Assembly (NCBI RefSeq): GCF_018499875.1
Contig: NZ_JAHBAY010000010.1
Location: forward strand, 62,001 to 126,000
DNA length: 64,000 bases
Source of the DNA: Kineosporia corallincola
GTDB taxonomy: Bacteria; Actinomycetota; Actinomycetes; Actinomycetales; Kineosporiaceae
Reading direction: 5' to 3'
Under the pieces are notes generated by a model that was given only the letters and a program-made list of their open reading frames with translations, was not told the DNA's origin and searched no databases. How positions within the stretch are numbered: the first letter of the stretch is position 1; each line of letters starts with the position of its first letter. Of this stretch, positions 18,867-27,515 are shown in pieces. The position numbers and the translations under genes were made by a program.

Positions 18867-20090
18867 TCAGCAACCGGTCGTGGGCGGCGGGTCCGCCGGG
18901 GGCAGCTCCGGCGGACGCCAGCCCACGATCGAGGTGAGGCCCCGGGCCGCGGGCCGGCCGGGCACCACGCTCAGCGCCCGGGCCGCCATCACCTGCGCCG
19001 GATAGGGCGTGACCGAGCTGAGCCGCCCCATCCGCCGTGAGCGCCGCGCCACCATCCCGGTGCGTGGCTGCCGCTGGGCGCTGAACTCCTCCAGAGCCGC
19101 CGGGATCGGCACGCTCCGGTAGCCCTCGCCGATCCGGCCGTCACCCACGAGCGACGCCAGCACCACGGCGTCTTCCAGGGCCATGCCGCCGCCCTGACCC
19201 AGGTCGGGCGTCATCGCGTGCGCGGCGTCGCCGATCAGCGCCACCCGGCCGCGGTGGAAGGCGGGCAGCCCGGGATTCAGGTCTTCCACCGGGTGGTGCA
19301 GCACCCGGTCGTCGGTCAGGCCGGCCAGGATCGCCGGGATCGGCTCGTGCCAGTCGCCGAAATGCTGGTGCAGCCGGTCGATCTGGCGTGCGGCCGGCTG
19401 CCCGTCGGAGGAGTCCTGCGACGCCGTCGCGTAGCAGTAGAGCCGGTCGCCGGCCAGCGGCGCCACGGCGAAGCGCCGCCCGTCGCTGCCCCAGGTCTCG
19501 AAACCGGTGTCCAGCCCGCCCGGGTCGGGCACCACCATGCGCCAGGTCGAGTAGCCCTCCGGGCTCGGCTCGGCGTGCCGGGGGAACAGGAAACCCCGCA
19601 GCCCGGAACGGATCCCGTCGGCGGCGACGACCAGGTCGGCGTCGCTCTCGCCGTGCTCGGTGATCACCGTGGCCGGAGTGCCCTCGCCGCCGGGATGCAC
19701 ACCGAGCACCCGGGTGGAGGCCTGCACCACCCCGAACGGCAGGGCACGCACCACCACCTCGGCCAGGTCGGCGCGGTGCAGCAGGAGCAGCGGGTCGCCG
19801 AAACGTTCCCGCACCGCCCCGGACAGGTCCTCGCGCAGCAGCCAGGTGCCGTCGGGCTGCCGCACGCCGCCGGCGCCCGGGGAGCGGCCCGCCGCCCGCA
19901 CCGCGTCGCCGATGCCGAGCTGGTCGAGCGAGCGTAGTCCGTTGGGCCACAGGCTGATCCCGGCGCCCACCGGTTCCAGGTCGGGCCCCTGCTCGAACAC
20001 GCAGACGTCCCAGCCGCGCCGGTACAGTGCCAGGGCCGCCGCCAGCCCGCCGAGCCCTCCACCCGCGATCAGGGCGCGTCGTCGTGCCAC
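18867..20090 (-). CDS. FAD-dependent monooxygenase (salicylate/6-hydroxynicotinate hydroxylase-like)
   Basis: 407 residues. The FAD-binding GGGLGGLAAALALYRRGWDV near the N-terminus, the DG motif VVAADGIRSGLRGFLF and the GD motif VALIGDAAHAMTPDLGQGGGMALEDAVVLA are all present. It belongs to the shorter class A flavin monooxygenases (NahG/UbiH/zeaxanthin-epoxidase-like); the substrate cannot be told. It converges on mdh and stands alone. The hairpin at 20177-20210, upstream of its start, terminates the NlpC/P60 gene, so it probably has its own promoter between about 20090 and 20176. Confidence 0.8.
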   Translation of the reverse strand: MARRRALIAGGGLGGLAAALALYRRGWDVCVFEQGPDLEPVGAGISLWPNGLRSLDQLGIGDAVRAAGRSPGAGGVRQPDGTWLLREDLSGAVRERFGDPLLLLHRADLAEVVVRALPFGVVQASTRVLGVHPGGEGTPATVITEHGESDADLVVAADGIRSGLRGFLFPRHAEPSPEGYSTWRMVVPDPGGLDTGFETWGSDGRRFAVAPLAGDRLYCYATASQDSSDGQPAARQIDRLHQHFGDWHEPIPAILAGLTDDRVLHHPVEDLNPGLPAFHRGRVALIGDAAHAMTPDLGQGGGMALEDAVVLASLVGDGRIGEGYRSVPIPAALEEFSAQRQPRTGMVARRSRRMGRLSSVTPYPAQVMAARALSVVPGRPAARGLTSIVGWRPPELPPADPPPTTGC

Positions 20091-20176
20091 CGCTGCCTCC
20101 CGCTCCTCGTCCGGCTCCGAAGATCACGATAGGCGCGTCAGGGGTTTTCGGCGCGTTTGGACGCCTGTGGGACGAC

Positions 20177-20210
20177 GAGGAGGCCGGGTCCCGAGGGACC
20201 CGGCCTCCTC
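20177..20210 (-). terminator. Strong hairpin terminator after the NlpC/P60 gene
   Basis: Perfect 15-bp arms (20177-20191 and 20196-20210) with the 4-base loop CGAG. On the minus strand the stem is followed by TCGTCCCAC rather than a U-run. It lies 52 bases past the NlpC/P60 stop. The TCGTCGTCCC flank recurs at other gene ends in the window. Confidence 0.8.
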
Positions 20211-20261
20211 CGCCCATCGGAGGGGTGGCGGGCGACGGTCGTGCTGCTGTGTCGCCGTGGA

Positions 20262-21113
20262 TCAGACCTTGACCCGGCCCACCGAGTAGCTGGAGGTCCA
20301 GATGTCGGCCTTGGTCACCGAGCGGCCGGTGCCGGGGGCGTGCCAGATCTTGCCGTTACCGGCGTAGATGCCGACGTGGTAGACGTGACCGCCACTGGAG
20401 AAGAAGACCAGGTCGCCCTTCTTCTTCGCGCGCTTCGACACCTTCTTGGTGTCGGACACCAGACCGGCGGAGGTGCGGTTCAGGTGCGTCACGCCGGACT
20501 GCCGCAGCACGTAGCCCACGTAGCCGGAGCAGTCGAACGAGTTCGGGCCGGTGGCGCCGTAGACGTACGGCGTGCCCTTGAGGTCGGCCGCCTCGTCCAC
20601 CACCTTGGTGGTGAACTTGCTCCAGGCCAGGCTCTCGGCCTTGTCCTTGGCCCGGTGCTTGGCCTTCTCCTTCGACTTCGCCACGGCCTGGTGCTTGGCC
20701 TCGGCGATGGCGGCGGACTTCGCCTTCTCGTGCGCCTTTTTCCTGGCCTGCTTCTTCGCCTCGGCCAGAGCCGTGTCGTAGCTGGCGGCGCTGGTGGTGA
20801 CGGTGACCGAGCGGGTCTCCTTGGCGGTCCGCGTGGACCAGGCGGTCACCTTGGCGGTGGCCTTGACCTTCTTGGTGACCCGCTTCGTGGCCTTCGCGGT
20901 GGACTTCCGCGTGATGGTCGCGGTCTCGGTGTCGCTCACCTTGACGGTGGCCGACTTGAGGTTCGCCTTCTCGGACTTCGCCTCGTCGTTGCTGCCGGTG
21001 GCCGCGGAACTGTCCGCCGCCATGGCCGGGATCTGCCCTGTGAGTGTCAGCGCCGCACCGGTGACGACGGCGCCGAGTGGCATGACGGATCTTCGAACGC
21101 GCGATTTCTCCAA
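20262..21113 (-). CDS. Secreted NlpC/P60 peptidoglycan hydrolase
   Basis: 283 residues. A basic N-terminus and hydrophobic stretch ending in AMAADSS look like a Sec signal peptide (cleavage about residue 33). Residues about 40-165 are a low-complexity Lys/Ala/Thr-rich stalk (KAHEKAKSAAIAEAKHQ), probably extended or wall-binding. The C-terminal NlpC/P60 domain has the catalytic Cys in FDCSGYV, His in HVYHVGIY and the third polar residue in KIWHAPG. It should cut the stem peptide (D-Glu-mDAP bond) of peptidoglycan. Translation from TTG 21113 is assumed; a later ATG (21083) would shorten the signal peptide. A c-di-AMP riboswitch immediately precedes it. Confidence 0.85.
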   Translation of the reverse strand: MEKSRVRRSVMPLGAVVTGAALTLTGQIPAMAADSSAATGSNDEAKSEKANLKSATVKVSDTETATITRKSTAKATKRVTKKVKATAKVTAWSTRTAKETRSVTVTTSAASYDTALAEAKKQARKKAHEKAKSAAIAEAKHQAVAKSKEKAKHRAKDKAESLAWSKFTTKVVDEAADLKGTPYVYGATGPNSFDCSGYVGYVLRQSGVTHLNRTSAGLVSDTKKVSKRAKKKGDLVFFSSGGHVYHVGIYAGNGKIWHAPGTGRSVTKADIWTSSYSVGRVKV

Positions 21114-21121
21114 AGAGGTGT

Positions 21122-21275
21122 GTGTCCTTCCCTCGCCTACCAGGTGAGCTGACGGGCTCGGGCGGAAGAATGCCCGGTCGTCTCGTCATGAGACGGCTTA
21201 GCCCCGTGGTTCCGGACCGGCTGTCCGGTGCCTGTGGTTCCCCGGCGTCCATCTGACTCACTGAGCGGCCGCCGA
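21122..21275 (-). ncRNA. c-di-AMP riboswitch (ydaO/yuaA type)
   Basis: On the minus strand the leader contains the conserved blocks of this class in order: GACGCCGGGGAACCAC (21234-21249), a CGGAACCACGGGGC block, an AAGCCGT helix with variable loop, CCGCCCGAGCCCGTCAGCT, and ACCTGGTAGGCG followed by AGGGAAGGA. These are the hallmarks of the actinobacterial ydaO riboswitch, which usually precedes wall hydrolase genes and switches expression off when c-di-AMP is high. The aptamer ends about 10 bases before the start codon. End positions are approximate. Confidence 0.88.
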
Positions 21276-21618
21276 TGGACCTCGGCAGGACGGTCGCCCG
21301 GCCCCTCGGCTGAAGGGCCGATGGGGACACTACGTCCATTCGGGGAGTAATCAAAATGTGATCAGCCGAATGTGACTTGGCTCATGGGGGTAAGCACCTT
21401 GTGTGCTACGTGTCCGGACACGTTCGGTAGTCCGCTCGTCGCGATATCCGTGCAGCTCAGACGCTGTGGTGATCAACAGTGACGTGACGTGGCCAACATC
21501 ATGCGGGATTAACATGCACCACTACGCCCCGTGGTGTGCGATGCCCTTTCGGGCATCCGTCCAGTTCGCCACACCCGTCGCTGTGGGTGATTGTTAAATA
21601 GCGCAAAGAAATGATCAA
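21276..21618. other. Intergenic region upstream of the riboswitch
   Basis: About 340 bp between the convergent-side terminator of the GH26 gene and the riboswitch. It is clearly less GC-rich than its surroundings and should hold the promoter of the NlpC/P60 transcript on the minus strand. It contains the 16-bp palindrome at 21408-21423. No ORF of convincing composition was seen. Confidence 0.4.
21408..21423. promoter_or_regulatory. 16-bp perfect palindrome ACGTGTCCGGACACGT
   Basis: An uninterrupted self-complementary 16-mer upstream of the riboswitch-controlled NlpC/P60 gene. Its symmetry fits a homodimeric regulator operator. No matching regulator is encoded nearby and I cannot name the family. 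Confidence 0.45.
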
Positions 21619-21652
21619 AACACGACCGGCCGGGTGCGGTGGCCCGGCCGGT
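21613..21652 (-). terminator. Rho-independent terminator of the GH26 gene
   Basis: Perfect 10-bp arms (21625-21634 ACCGGCCGGG and 21643-21652) with an 8-base loop. On the minus strand the stem is followed by CGTGTTTTGATC, giving a short U-run. It lies 25 bases after the GH26 stop codon. Confidence 0.8.
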
Positions 21653-21676
21653 GGTGACGCTTCGTGCTGCTGATCT

Positions 21677-24600
21677 CTACTTCTGGTTGCCGCCGAACAG
21701 CTCCAGGAACTTCTTGGCGCTCTTCGGGAACGACTCGGTGAGGCTGTGCTCGCCCTGCTCCGAGTTCATGTTGAAGTAGTTGGCGTAGGCCACGTTGTTG
21801 GGGGCCCAGGTGATGTAGTCGTGCATGAACTCGATGAAGAGCGGGTCGTCGGCGCCGCCGGTGTGGTCGTAACGGTCCCACAGCCCCCACTCGGGCAGGG
21901 AGACCGGCTTGCCGTGCTCCTCGGCGAAGTCGGTCCAGAACACCAGCCCGCGGTCACCGCCGAAGATGTTCTCCTCCCAGGCCCGCGTCTGGCGCTTCTC
22001 GCGGCAGGCCTGGTTGCAGTTCGCCGGGTACGGGTAGACACCGCTGTGCAGGTCGTACACGTCCACCCCGACGTAGTCGACGTACTCGTCGCCGGGGTAG
22101 TAGTCCTCACCCGGGTTCGGGTTGTAGCCGTTGTTCACGTTCCAGTCGAACCTGAACTCCGCCCCGTCCACCGCGCTCATCGCGTCGTGGATCCTGCGGT
22201 AGAAGTCGATGTACAGGTCCGGGTCGTCCACGCCCCAGGCCCACGACTCCAGGTTGAACTCCCAGCCGATCCGCAGCACGGCGTCGCCCTGGTTGCTCGC
22301 CACCAGGTTCTCGGCGAGCGTGGTGAAGTACTGGTCGTAGTCGCCGGCGCCGCCCTTGGTCATGTACTGCTTCTTGACCTTCATCTGCTGCTTCTCCGAG
22401 ACGCCCTCGGGGACGATCTCGCTGGGCAGCATGGGCACCGCGAAGACCAGCGTGTAGCCGCTGTCCTTCCACTCCGACAGCACCTTCGACGGGTTGGCGA
22501 TCTGGGCCCAGGTGTCGCGCTGGCCGAAGTCCGTGGCGTAGGTGACCTTCCGGCCCATCCACTCCTCGAAGTCCTTGGTCGCGTCGGCGTCGGTGCCACT
22601 GAACACGCCCAGCCGGCCCTTCAGCGAGGCGACGGTCGCGACCGTGGTCGGGGCCGCCGTGGTGGCGGTGTTCGTGCTGCCGGACGAGCCCGCGCCGGCC
22701 TCCGTGCGGGAGCGGTACACGCTGGCCACCGCGACCAGGATCACCAGCGCCGTGACCAGGCCCAGGGTGAGGACCTGACTGCGCCGCAGGGCGATCTGGT
22801 TCGGCCGCCAGTCGCGCCAGGTCTTCTTGACCGGGCGCAGTCCCTGCGGTTGCAGCGCGCCCCGCGGGGCCGGTCCCACGCCGCGATTTCCCGTGGGGTG
22901 CGGGCTGTTCGGGTAGCCGCCCCGGTGGCCGCCGTGGTTGTGGGGGTTCGGGGGACGCCCGTGGTCACCGGCGCCGGGACGCTCGCGGTCGCCCCGTGGC
23001 CCGCGGGGCAGGGAGTCCGAGGTCGCCGCGCCGGTCAGGCGCCGTCCGCCCAGGCCCCCGGACGGTGCGTCGTCCGGCGTCCCGGCGGTCCTCCAACCGA
23101 CCGTCCCGCCGGAGGGCTGCGCGTCCTTCTCGCTGATCAGACGGCGTTCGCCCAGGCTGCCGGACGCCGGGGCGCCGGTGTCGCCGGTCAGGCGCCGTCC
23201 GCCGAGCCCGCGCCGGCCCCCGAGCCCGGACGGGCGTGGGGCGAACTCGTCGTCCTGCTCGTCCTGCTCGTCCGGTGGCCCGGCCCGGCCGATCCGGCCG
23301 AGGTCGAACTCGTCGGCGACGTCGTGCGGATCCTGGTCGCGGCCCGGGAGATCGACGTTGCGGCCGTACAGCCCGCGCGGTGCCGCGCCGGGATGCTCGT
23401 CGTCGCGGTCACGACGGCTCCGCGGCGACGGGTCGGCGGCGGGCGCGGCGAACTCGTCGTCCCGGCCCAGGGGGCCCTGCACCGGTGATCCGGAACCGAA
23501 TCCGGGCATGCCACGGTCTCTTCCGGCCCGGCCCCGGGGAGCGGAACCGGGACGCCCGGCGTCCCGGCCGTCGTGGTCCTCACGCCCGTCACGGGATCGC
23601 GGGTCGTGGCCGGTCGGCCCGGGGAACGGATCACGCTGCGGCGCGGGAGGTTCCGGGGAACGGCTGAACAGCCCACCGGCCGGGGAGCCAGGGTCCTGGT
23701 CCGGGCGTGCGGTGTCCCGGCCGCGGCGGCCGTGGGCGCGTGCCCCGGAGGCCTGCCCGGCAGCGGAGGCGTCGGGGCCGAACGGTTCATGCGCGGGGGC
23801 GTCCGGCCGGGAACCGGGCAGACCGGTCTCCCGGGCGGGCGGGGCGGAGCCGTCCGGCGCGTCGCCGGGCAGCGGGCGGCGACCCCGCGACGAACCCCGG
23901 CCGCTCGCCGGTGCGGCGCCTCGGCTGCCGGGCAGGTCACCGGGGGCGGGGACACCACGCGACGACGGCGCCTCGCCCCGGCGCTGGTCGCGGCGGGAGG
24001 CCGGGAACGGGTCGTCGGCCGGACCGGTCAGCGGGCCACCGAGCAGGGAGCCCGGGGGGACCGGGGTGCGCGGGCCGCCCAGGAGCGAGTCCTGGGGGGC
24101 GGGCGTGCGGGGACCACCGAGCAGCGAACCCGGGGGCACCGGCGTGTACGGGCCGCCGGGCGCGCGGTTCTGCGGCGCGTCGGTACCGGACAGCGGGGTC
24201 GCCACCGGACGTGGTCCGGGCAGCGGAGCATCCGGGTACCCACCGGAACGGCCGTGCTGGTCCGCACCTGCGGGCCCGGGCTCGGGAGAGCGGGGGTGCC
24301 GCCTGCGGCCCGGTGCGTCGTCCGTGCCCGGAAGCCCGGGAAGCGACCGGCCGGGCGCCTGCGGCCCGGGCAACTGCGGGGCCGGCCCGGGCGACCCGGC
24401 CAGGGGGATCGGGATGGACTGCGGGGTGACCGCCGACGGGCTGAAGAGTCCGGCGGGCGGGTTCTGTGGCGAGCGCCCCCGGGCCGACGGAGCCGACGGG
24501 GCCGAGACCTGCGGGACCGGAGGGACCGGTGACGGCGGGGCGGCGGGACGCGGGGGCGCCCAGGCGTCCGCCGGGCCGGCGGCGCTCGCGTCGTCGTCCC

Positions 24601-25141
24601 GCGGTTCGCCACCCCGGCCGCGACCCTGCGGATTCTGCGGACGGCGCGGGCCGCCGCCCGGCGCCGGAGGGGTGCCGGGGAAGCCGGGAAGGCCCGGGGC
24701 CGCGGGGGAGTCCGGGGCGACGCGGGCCGGCGGCCGGTCCTGCACCCATTCCTGCGGGGGTCCCTGGTCACCGTGGTGCCGGCTCCAGGCGAGATCACTG
24801 TGCCGGTCGCGGGACCGCTGCTCCTCCCGCGTGACGGAGGTGACGGACGGTGCGTGGCCCGAAACGGGCTGTGCGGAGCCGGATGTTGCGTCTCGTCGTC
24901 CGAAAGCGTCTGCGACGGGCGATGATGCGGGTGATGCCGGAGCGGCCTGCGGTGCGGCGGAGGGTGACGGAGGGGCGGGAGAGGTGGCAGCCCGGCGGCC
25001 GTGACCCCGGCCGTCCGCGGCGTCTTCGGGCGTGCCGGGCACCGGCGTCTCCGGAGCGGACGCCTTGCGGCGCTCCAGCTCCCGCAGCTCTCTTCGGCTG
25101 CGGGGGTGCTGATCCTGGTCCGGCACGCTCGGATGTGGCAT
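21677..25141 (-). CDS. Membrane-anchored GH26-type glycoside hydrolase with giant disordered N-terminus
   Basis: 1154 residues. Residues 1-780 are Pro/Gly/Arg/Ser-rich, without a predicted fold. They contain imperfect repeats such as PPGSLLGGPRTPVP (three or four copies) and LGGRRLTG/GERRLIS (three copies). A single membrane segment (VLTLGLVTALVILVAVASVY, about 785-808) follows, so the disordered part is cytoplasmic. The extracellular C-terminal 320 residues resemble GH26 (beta-mannanase/lichenase) enzymes: WEWMGRKV-like start, likely acid/base Glu in RIGWEFNLESWAW, and likely nucleophile Glu in SLPEWGLWDR. Expected activity is cutting beta-1,4-mannan or mixed-linkage glucan near the cell surface. 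Such a long intracellular tail on an exo-enzyme is odd; it may scaffold division or transport proteins. The start could be later within the repeat region. Confidence 0.75.
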   Translation of the reverse strand: MPHPSVPDQDQHPRSRRELRELERRKASAPETPVPGTPEDAADGRGHGRRAATSPAPPSPSAAPQAAPASPASSPVADAFGRRDATSGSAQPVSGHAPSVTSVTREEQRSRDRHSDLAWSRHHGDQGPPQEWVQDRPPARVAPDSPAAPGLPGFPGTPPAPGGGPRRPQNPQGRGRGGEPRDDDASAAGPADAWAPPRPAAPPSPVPPVPQVSAPSAPSARGRSPQNPPAGLFSPSAVTPQSIPIPLAGSPGPAPQLPGPQAPGRSLPGLPGTDDAPGRRRHPRSPEPGPAGADQHGRSGGYPDAPLPGPRPVATPLSGTDAPQNRAPGGPYTPVPPGSLLGGPRTPAPQDSLLGGPRTPVPPGSLLGGPLTGPADDPFPASRRDQRRGEAPSSRGVPAPGDLPGSRGAAPASGRGSSRGRRPLPGDAPDGSAPPARETGLPGSRPDAPAHEPFGPDASAAGQASGARAHGRRGRDTARPDQDPGSPAGGLFSRSPEPPAPQRDPFPGPTGHDPRSRDGREDHDGRDAGRPGSAPRGRAGRDRGMPGFGSGSPVQGPLGRDDEFAAPAADPSPRSRRDRDDEHPGAAPRGLYGRNVDLPGRDQDPHDVADEFDLGRIGRAGPPDEQDEQDDEFAPRPSGLGGRRGLGGRRLTGDTGAPASGSLGERRLISEKDAQPSGGTVGWRTAGTPDDAPSGGLGGRRLTGAATSDSLPRGPRGDRERPGAGDHGRPPNPHNHGGHRGGYPNSPHPTGNRGVGPAPRGALQPQGLRPVKKTWRDWRPNQIALRRSQVLTLGLVTALVILVAVASVYRSRTEAGAGSSGSTNTATTAAPTTVATVASLKGRLGVFSGTDADATKDFEEWMGRKVTYATDFGQRDTWAQIANPSKVLSEWKDSGYTLVFAVPMLPSEIVPEGVSEKQQMKVKKQYMTKGGAGDYDQYFTTLAENLVASNQGDAVLRIGWEFNLESWAWGVDDPDLYIDFYRRIHDAMSAVDGAEFRFDWNVNNGYNPNPGEDYYPGDEYVDYVGVDVYDLHSGVYPYPANCNQACREKRQTRAWEENIFGGDRGLVFWTDFAEEHGKPVSLPEWGLWDRYDHTGGADDPLFIEFMHDYITWAPNNVAYANYFNMNSEQGEHSLTESFPKSAKKFLELFGGNQK

Positions 25142-25431
25142 GTCGCCGCTAGACCTCTCTGCCTTCGCTCGGCCGTCAACAGGCTTCGTCGTTCGGTGGG
25201 CGTTCCTGGGCCCGGCATCAGCGAGCGCCCCTGCACCCTACTCACTGAAAGTCGGGCGGGTCAGCCGATCACGCACATCCACCGCACGGCGTGTGACCAG
25301 GCCCACGCCACCTTCCGGTAACGTCATTGCAGGTCAGAGGCAATTCACAGTCAAATCCACAGGCCTGTGCGGCAAGTCGGAAGGTACGAACGGGCGATCG
25401 GGGCACCGTCTGCGTCACCGGTCGTGACACC

Positions 25432-26415
25432 TCAGGCGTCGGCGGGCATCCATTCCCGCCAGGTGTCCTCGTGCGCGTCCAGCCACTTCCGCGCGGCCTC
25501 GTCCGGTTCCGTCCCGGCGTGCAGGTCGCGGGCCACCTGGTTCTGGTCGTCGTTGGTCCACCGGAACCGCTGGATCAGCTCGGCGGCCGGGCTGCCGGAG
25601 TAGGCGAAGTCCCGGTTCTGGATCTTGTCCAGGTCGTAGGGCTGGTAGTCGCAGCGCACCGCCTCCGGGTCGGCGTCGCAGCCCGGGGTGTAGGCCGGCA
25701 GCCTGATGTTGACCAGGTCGATCTCCGAGAGCAGCCACTGCGGCGAGTAGAAGTAGCCGAGCATCGGCTCCCGGTCGGCCTCGGCGTCGCGGAACGCCTC
25801 GATCAGCGCGTCCTCGCTACCGGTGTAGACCACCTTGTAGTCCAGGCCGAGGTTCTTGATCAGCGCCTTGTCGTTGGTGACGTAGGTCGGGTCGCCGTCC
25901 AGGAACTGTCCCTGGTCGCCGCTCTCGGAGGTGCGGAAGAGGTCCGTGTACTTCTTCAGGTTGCGCCAGCTGGTGATGTCCGGGTACTCCCGGGCCATCC
26001 ACGGCGGCACGTACCAGCCGATCACGCCCTTGTTCCCGGTCAGACCGGCCTCCACGGCGACCTTCTCGTTGTCGATGTACTTCTTCTTCTCCTCGTCGTG
26101 CCCCCAGTTCTCCAGGATCGCGTCGACGCTGCCGTCGGCCAGGTGCTGCCACGAGTCCGATTCGGCCTCGGTCCTCACCCGCACGTCGCAGCCCAGCTCG
26201 GTGCGGGCCAGGTACCGGATCACGGCGAGGTTGGCCTGGTAGCCGACCCAGGGGTTCTCGGCCAGGGTGACGGTGCCGCACGCCTGCGGCCGCACCCCCG
26301 GCGCCGCGACCACCTCCGGCGCGGGCGAGCCGCAGGCACTCAGGGCCAGCAGCCCGGCCCCGGCCAGCAGCAGGGCCCGCCGGGCCCGGCCGGTCACGGT
26401 GTTCACGGTGGTCAC
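25432..26415 (-). CDS. Glycine-betaine/choline-type ABC substrate-binding lipoprotein (OpuAC/ProX family)
   Basis: 327 residues. The N-terminal lipobox LLALSACGS predicts a lipid-anchored Cys at about residue 28. The OpuAC domain follows, with VTLAENPWVGYQANLAVIRYLA near the start and ILENWGHDEEKKKYI and GYFYSPQWLL later. Aromatic residues in these segments typically cage quaternary ammonium ligands. No permease or ATPase gene is nearby, so it must work with a transporter elsewhere or sense ligands. It is encoded just downstream of the conservon on the same strand (61-base gap), although the TCGTCGTCCC motif lies between. Confidence 0.85.
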   Translation of the reverse strand: MTTVNTVTGRARRALLLAGAGLLALSACGSPAPEVVAAPGVRPQACGTVTLAENPWVGYQANLAVIRYLARTELGCDVRVRTEAESDSWQHLADGSVDAILENWGHDEEKKKYIDNEKVAVEAGLTGNKGVIGWYVPPWMAREYPDITSWRNLKKYTDLFRTSESGDQGQFLDGDPTYVTNDKALIKNLGLDYKVVYTGSEDALIEAFRDAEADREPMLGYFYSPQWLLSEIDLVNIRLPAYTPGCDADPEAVRCDYQPYDLDKIQNRDFAYSGSPAAELIQRFRWTNDDQNQVARDLHAGTEPDEAARKWLDAHEDTWREWMPADA

Positions 26416-26476
26416 GGTCTCTCCTCGTGCTGAACAGACAATGGGGGACGACGAACTGCCCGGCTCGCGCTCGGCG

Positions 26477-27088
26477 TCAGTACGCCGCGGCCTGCTCGGC
26501 CAGGCGGCGGGCGAGGACCTCCTCGGTGAGCGCGACCAGCACGCCCTTCACCGACTCCCGGCGCCGCGCGTCGCAGGGCACCAGCGGCACCAGGCCGTCG
26601 ACGCCCAGCGCCTCGCGCACCTCCTCCAGCTCGAACTGCCGGGTGCCCTGGAACTGGTTGACGGCCACCAGGAACGGCACCCGGTGTTCCTCGAAGTAGT
26701 CGATGGCCGGGAAGCAGTCCTCGATCCGGTTGGTGTCGAGCAGCACCACCGCGCCGAGGGCCCCCTCCACCAGGTCGTCCCAGAGAAAGGCGTAGCGGTC
26801 CTGCCCGGGCGTGCCGAACAGGTACAGGCGCAGCGCCTCGTCCAGGCTGATCCGGCCGAAGTCGAGGGCGACCGTGGTGGTCACCTTGCCGGGGACCGGG
26901 TCGCGGTTGTCGATGCCGACCGACTCGTCGGTCATGTCGGCCTCGGTGAGCAGCGGCTCGATCTCCGAGATCGACCCGACGAAAGTGGTCTTGCCGACGC
27001 CGAAACCGCCACTGATGACGATCTTGACGGAGATCGGCGCGACGGCACCGCCGCTGCCGCCCACGGGCCGGTCATAGAGCGCGGACAC
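26477..27088 (-). CDS. cvnD: Conservon GTPase-like protein CvnD
   Basis: 203 residues with Ras-like motifs: P-loop GGFGVGKTTFVGSI (about 27-40), a switch-II-like LFGTPGQDRYAFLWDDL, and VAVNQF in the NKxD position (N replaces the expected start, D is absent). This is the small GTP-binding member of actinobacterial conservons, which associates with the CvnA-B-C complex at the membrane. The start overlaps the end of cvnC by 17 bases. The altered NKxD motif is normal for this family but leaves nucleotide preference open. Confidence 0.85.
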   Translation of the reverse strand: MSALYDRPVGGSGGAVAPISVKIVISGGFGVGKTTFVGSISEIEPLLTEADMTDESVGIDNRDPVPGKVTTTVALDFGRISLDEALRLYLFGTPGQDRYAFLWDDLVEGALGAVVLLDTNRIEDCFPAIDYFEEHRVPFLVAVNQFQGTRQFELEEVREALGVDGLVPLVPCDARRRESVKGVLVALTEEVLARRLAEQAAAY

Positions 27089-27515
27089 GATCCCGGATCC
27101 TCTCGATCAGCTGTATCGACAGCTCTTCGCGTTCGGTGACGACCACCGACCCGTCGGCGACGAGATCGGACACCAGCACCCGGGCCACCCCGAAGGGCAC
27201 CCGCAGCGCCGCCGAGATCTCGGCCAGCGAGGTGGGTTCCCGGCACAGCTGCACGATCTGCCGGTGCTCGAAACGCAGGGCGCCCGAGGCGAACCGGGTG
27301 CGGGCGTGGATCAGCGTCTCGACCCGCAGGCCGTCCTGCGCCGGGCGGGTGCGCCCGCCGGTGAGCAGGAACGGCCGGATCACCATGTCGTCGGCGGCGT
27401 CCGTGCCGTCGTTCGTGCCGTCCGGATCGTGCTCCGGCGCCCGTGAGGGCACCGGAGCGGCGACCGGTGGCGGGCCCGCCGCCCGCCTGCCCGTCTGCCC
27501 CGGTCGCTCGTTCAT
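27072..27515 (-). CDS. cvnC: Conservon protein CvnC (DUF742)
   Basis: 147 residues. A disordered Pro/Ala-rich N-terminus is followed by the DUF742 winged-helix-like domain: IRPFLLTGGRTRPAQDGL, then LCREPTSLAEISAALRVPFGVARVLVSDLVADG. In known conservons CvnC interacts with CvnB and CvnD. ATG 27515 overlaps the cvnB stop by 4 bases, so translation is coupled. Confidence 0.85.
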   Translation of the reverse strand: MNERPGQTGRRAAGPPPVAAPVPSRAPEHDPDGTNDGTDAADDMVIRPFLLTGGRTRPAQDGLRVETLIHARTRFASGALRFEHRQIVQLCREPTSLAEISAALRVPFGVARVLVSDLVADGSVVVTEREELSIQLIERIRDRVRAL

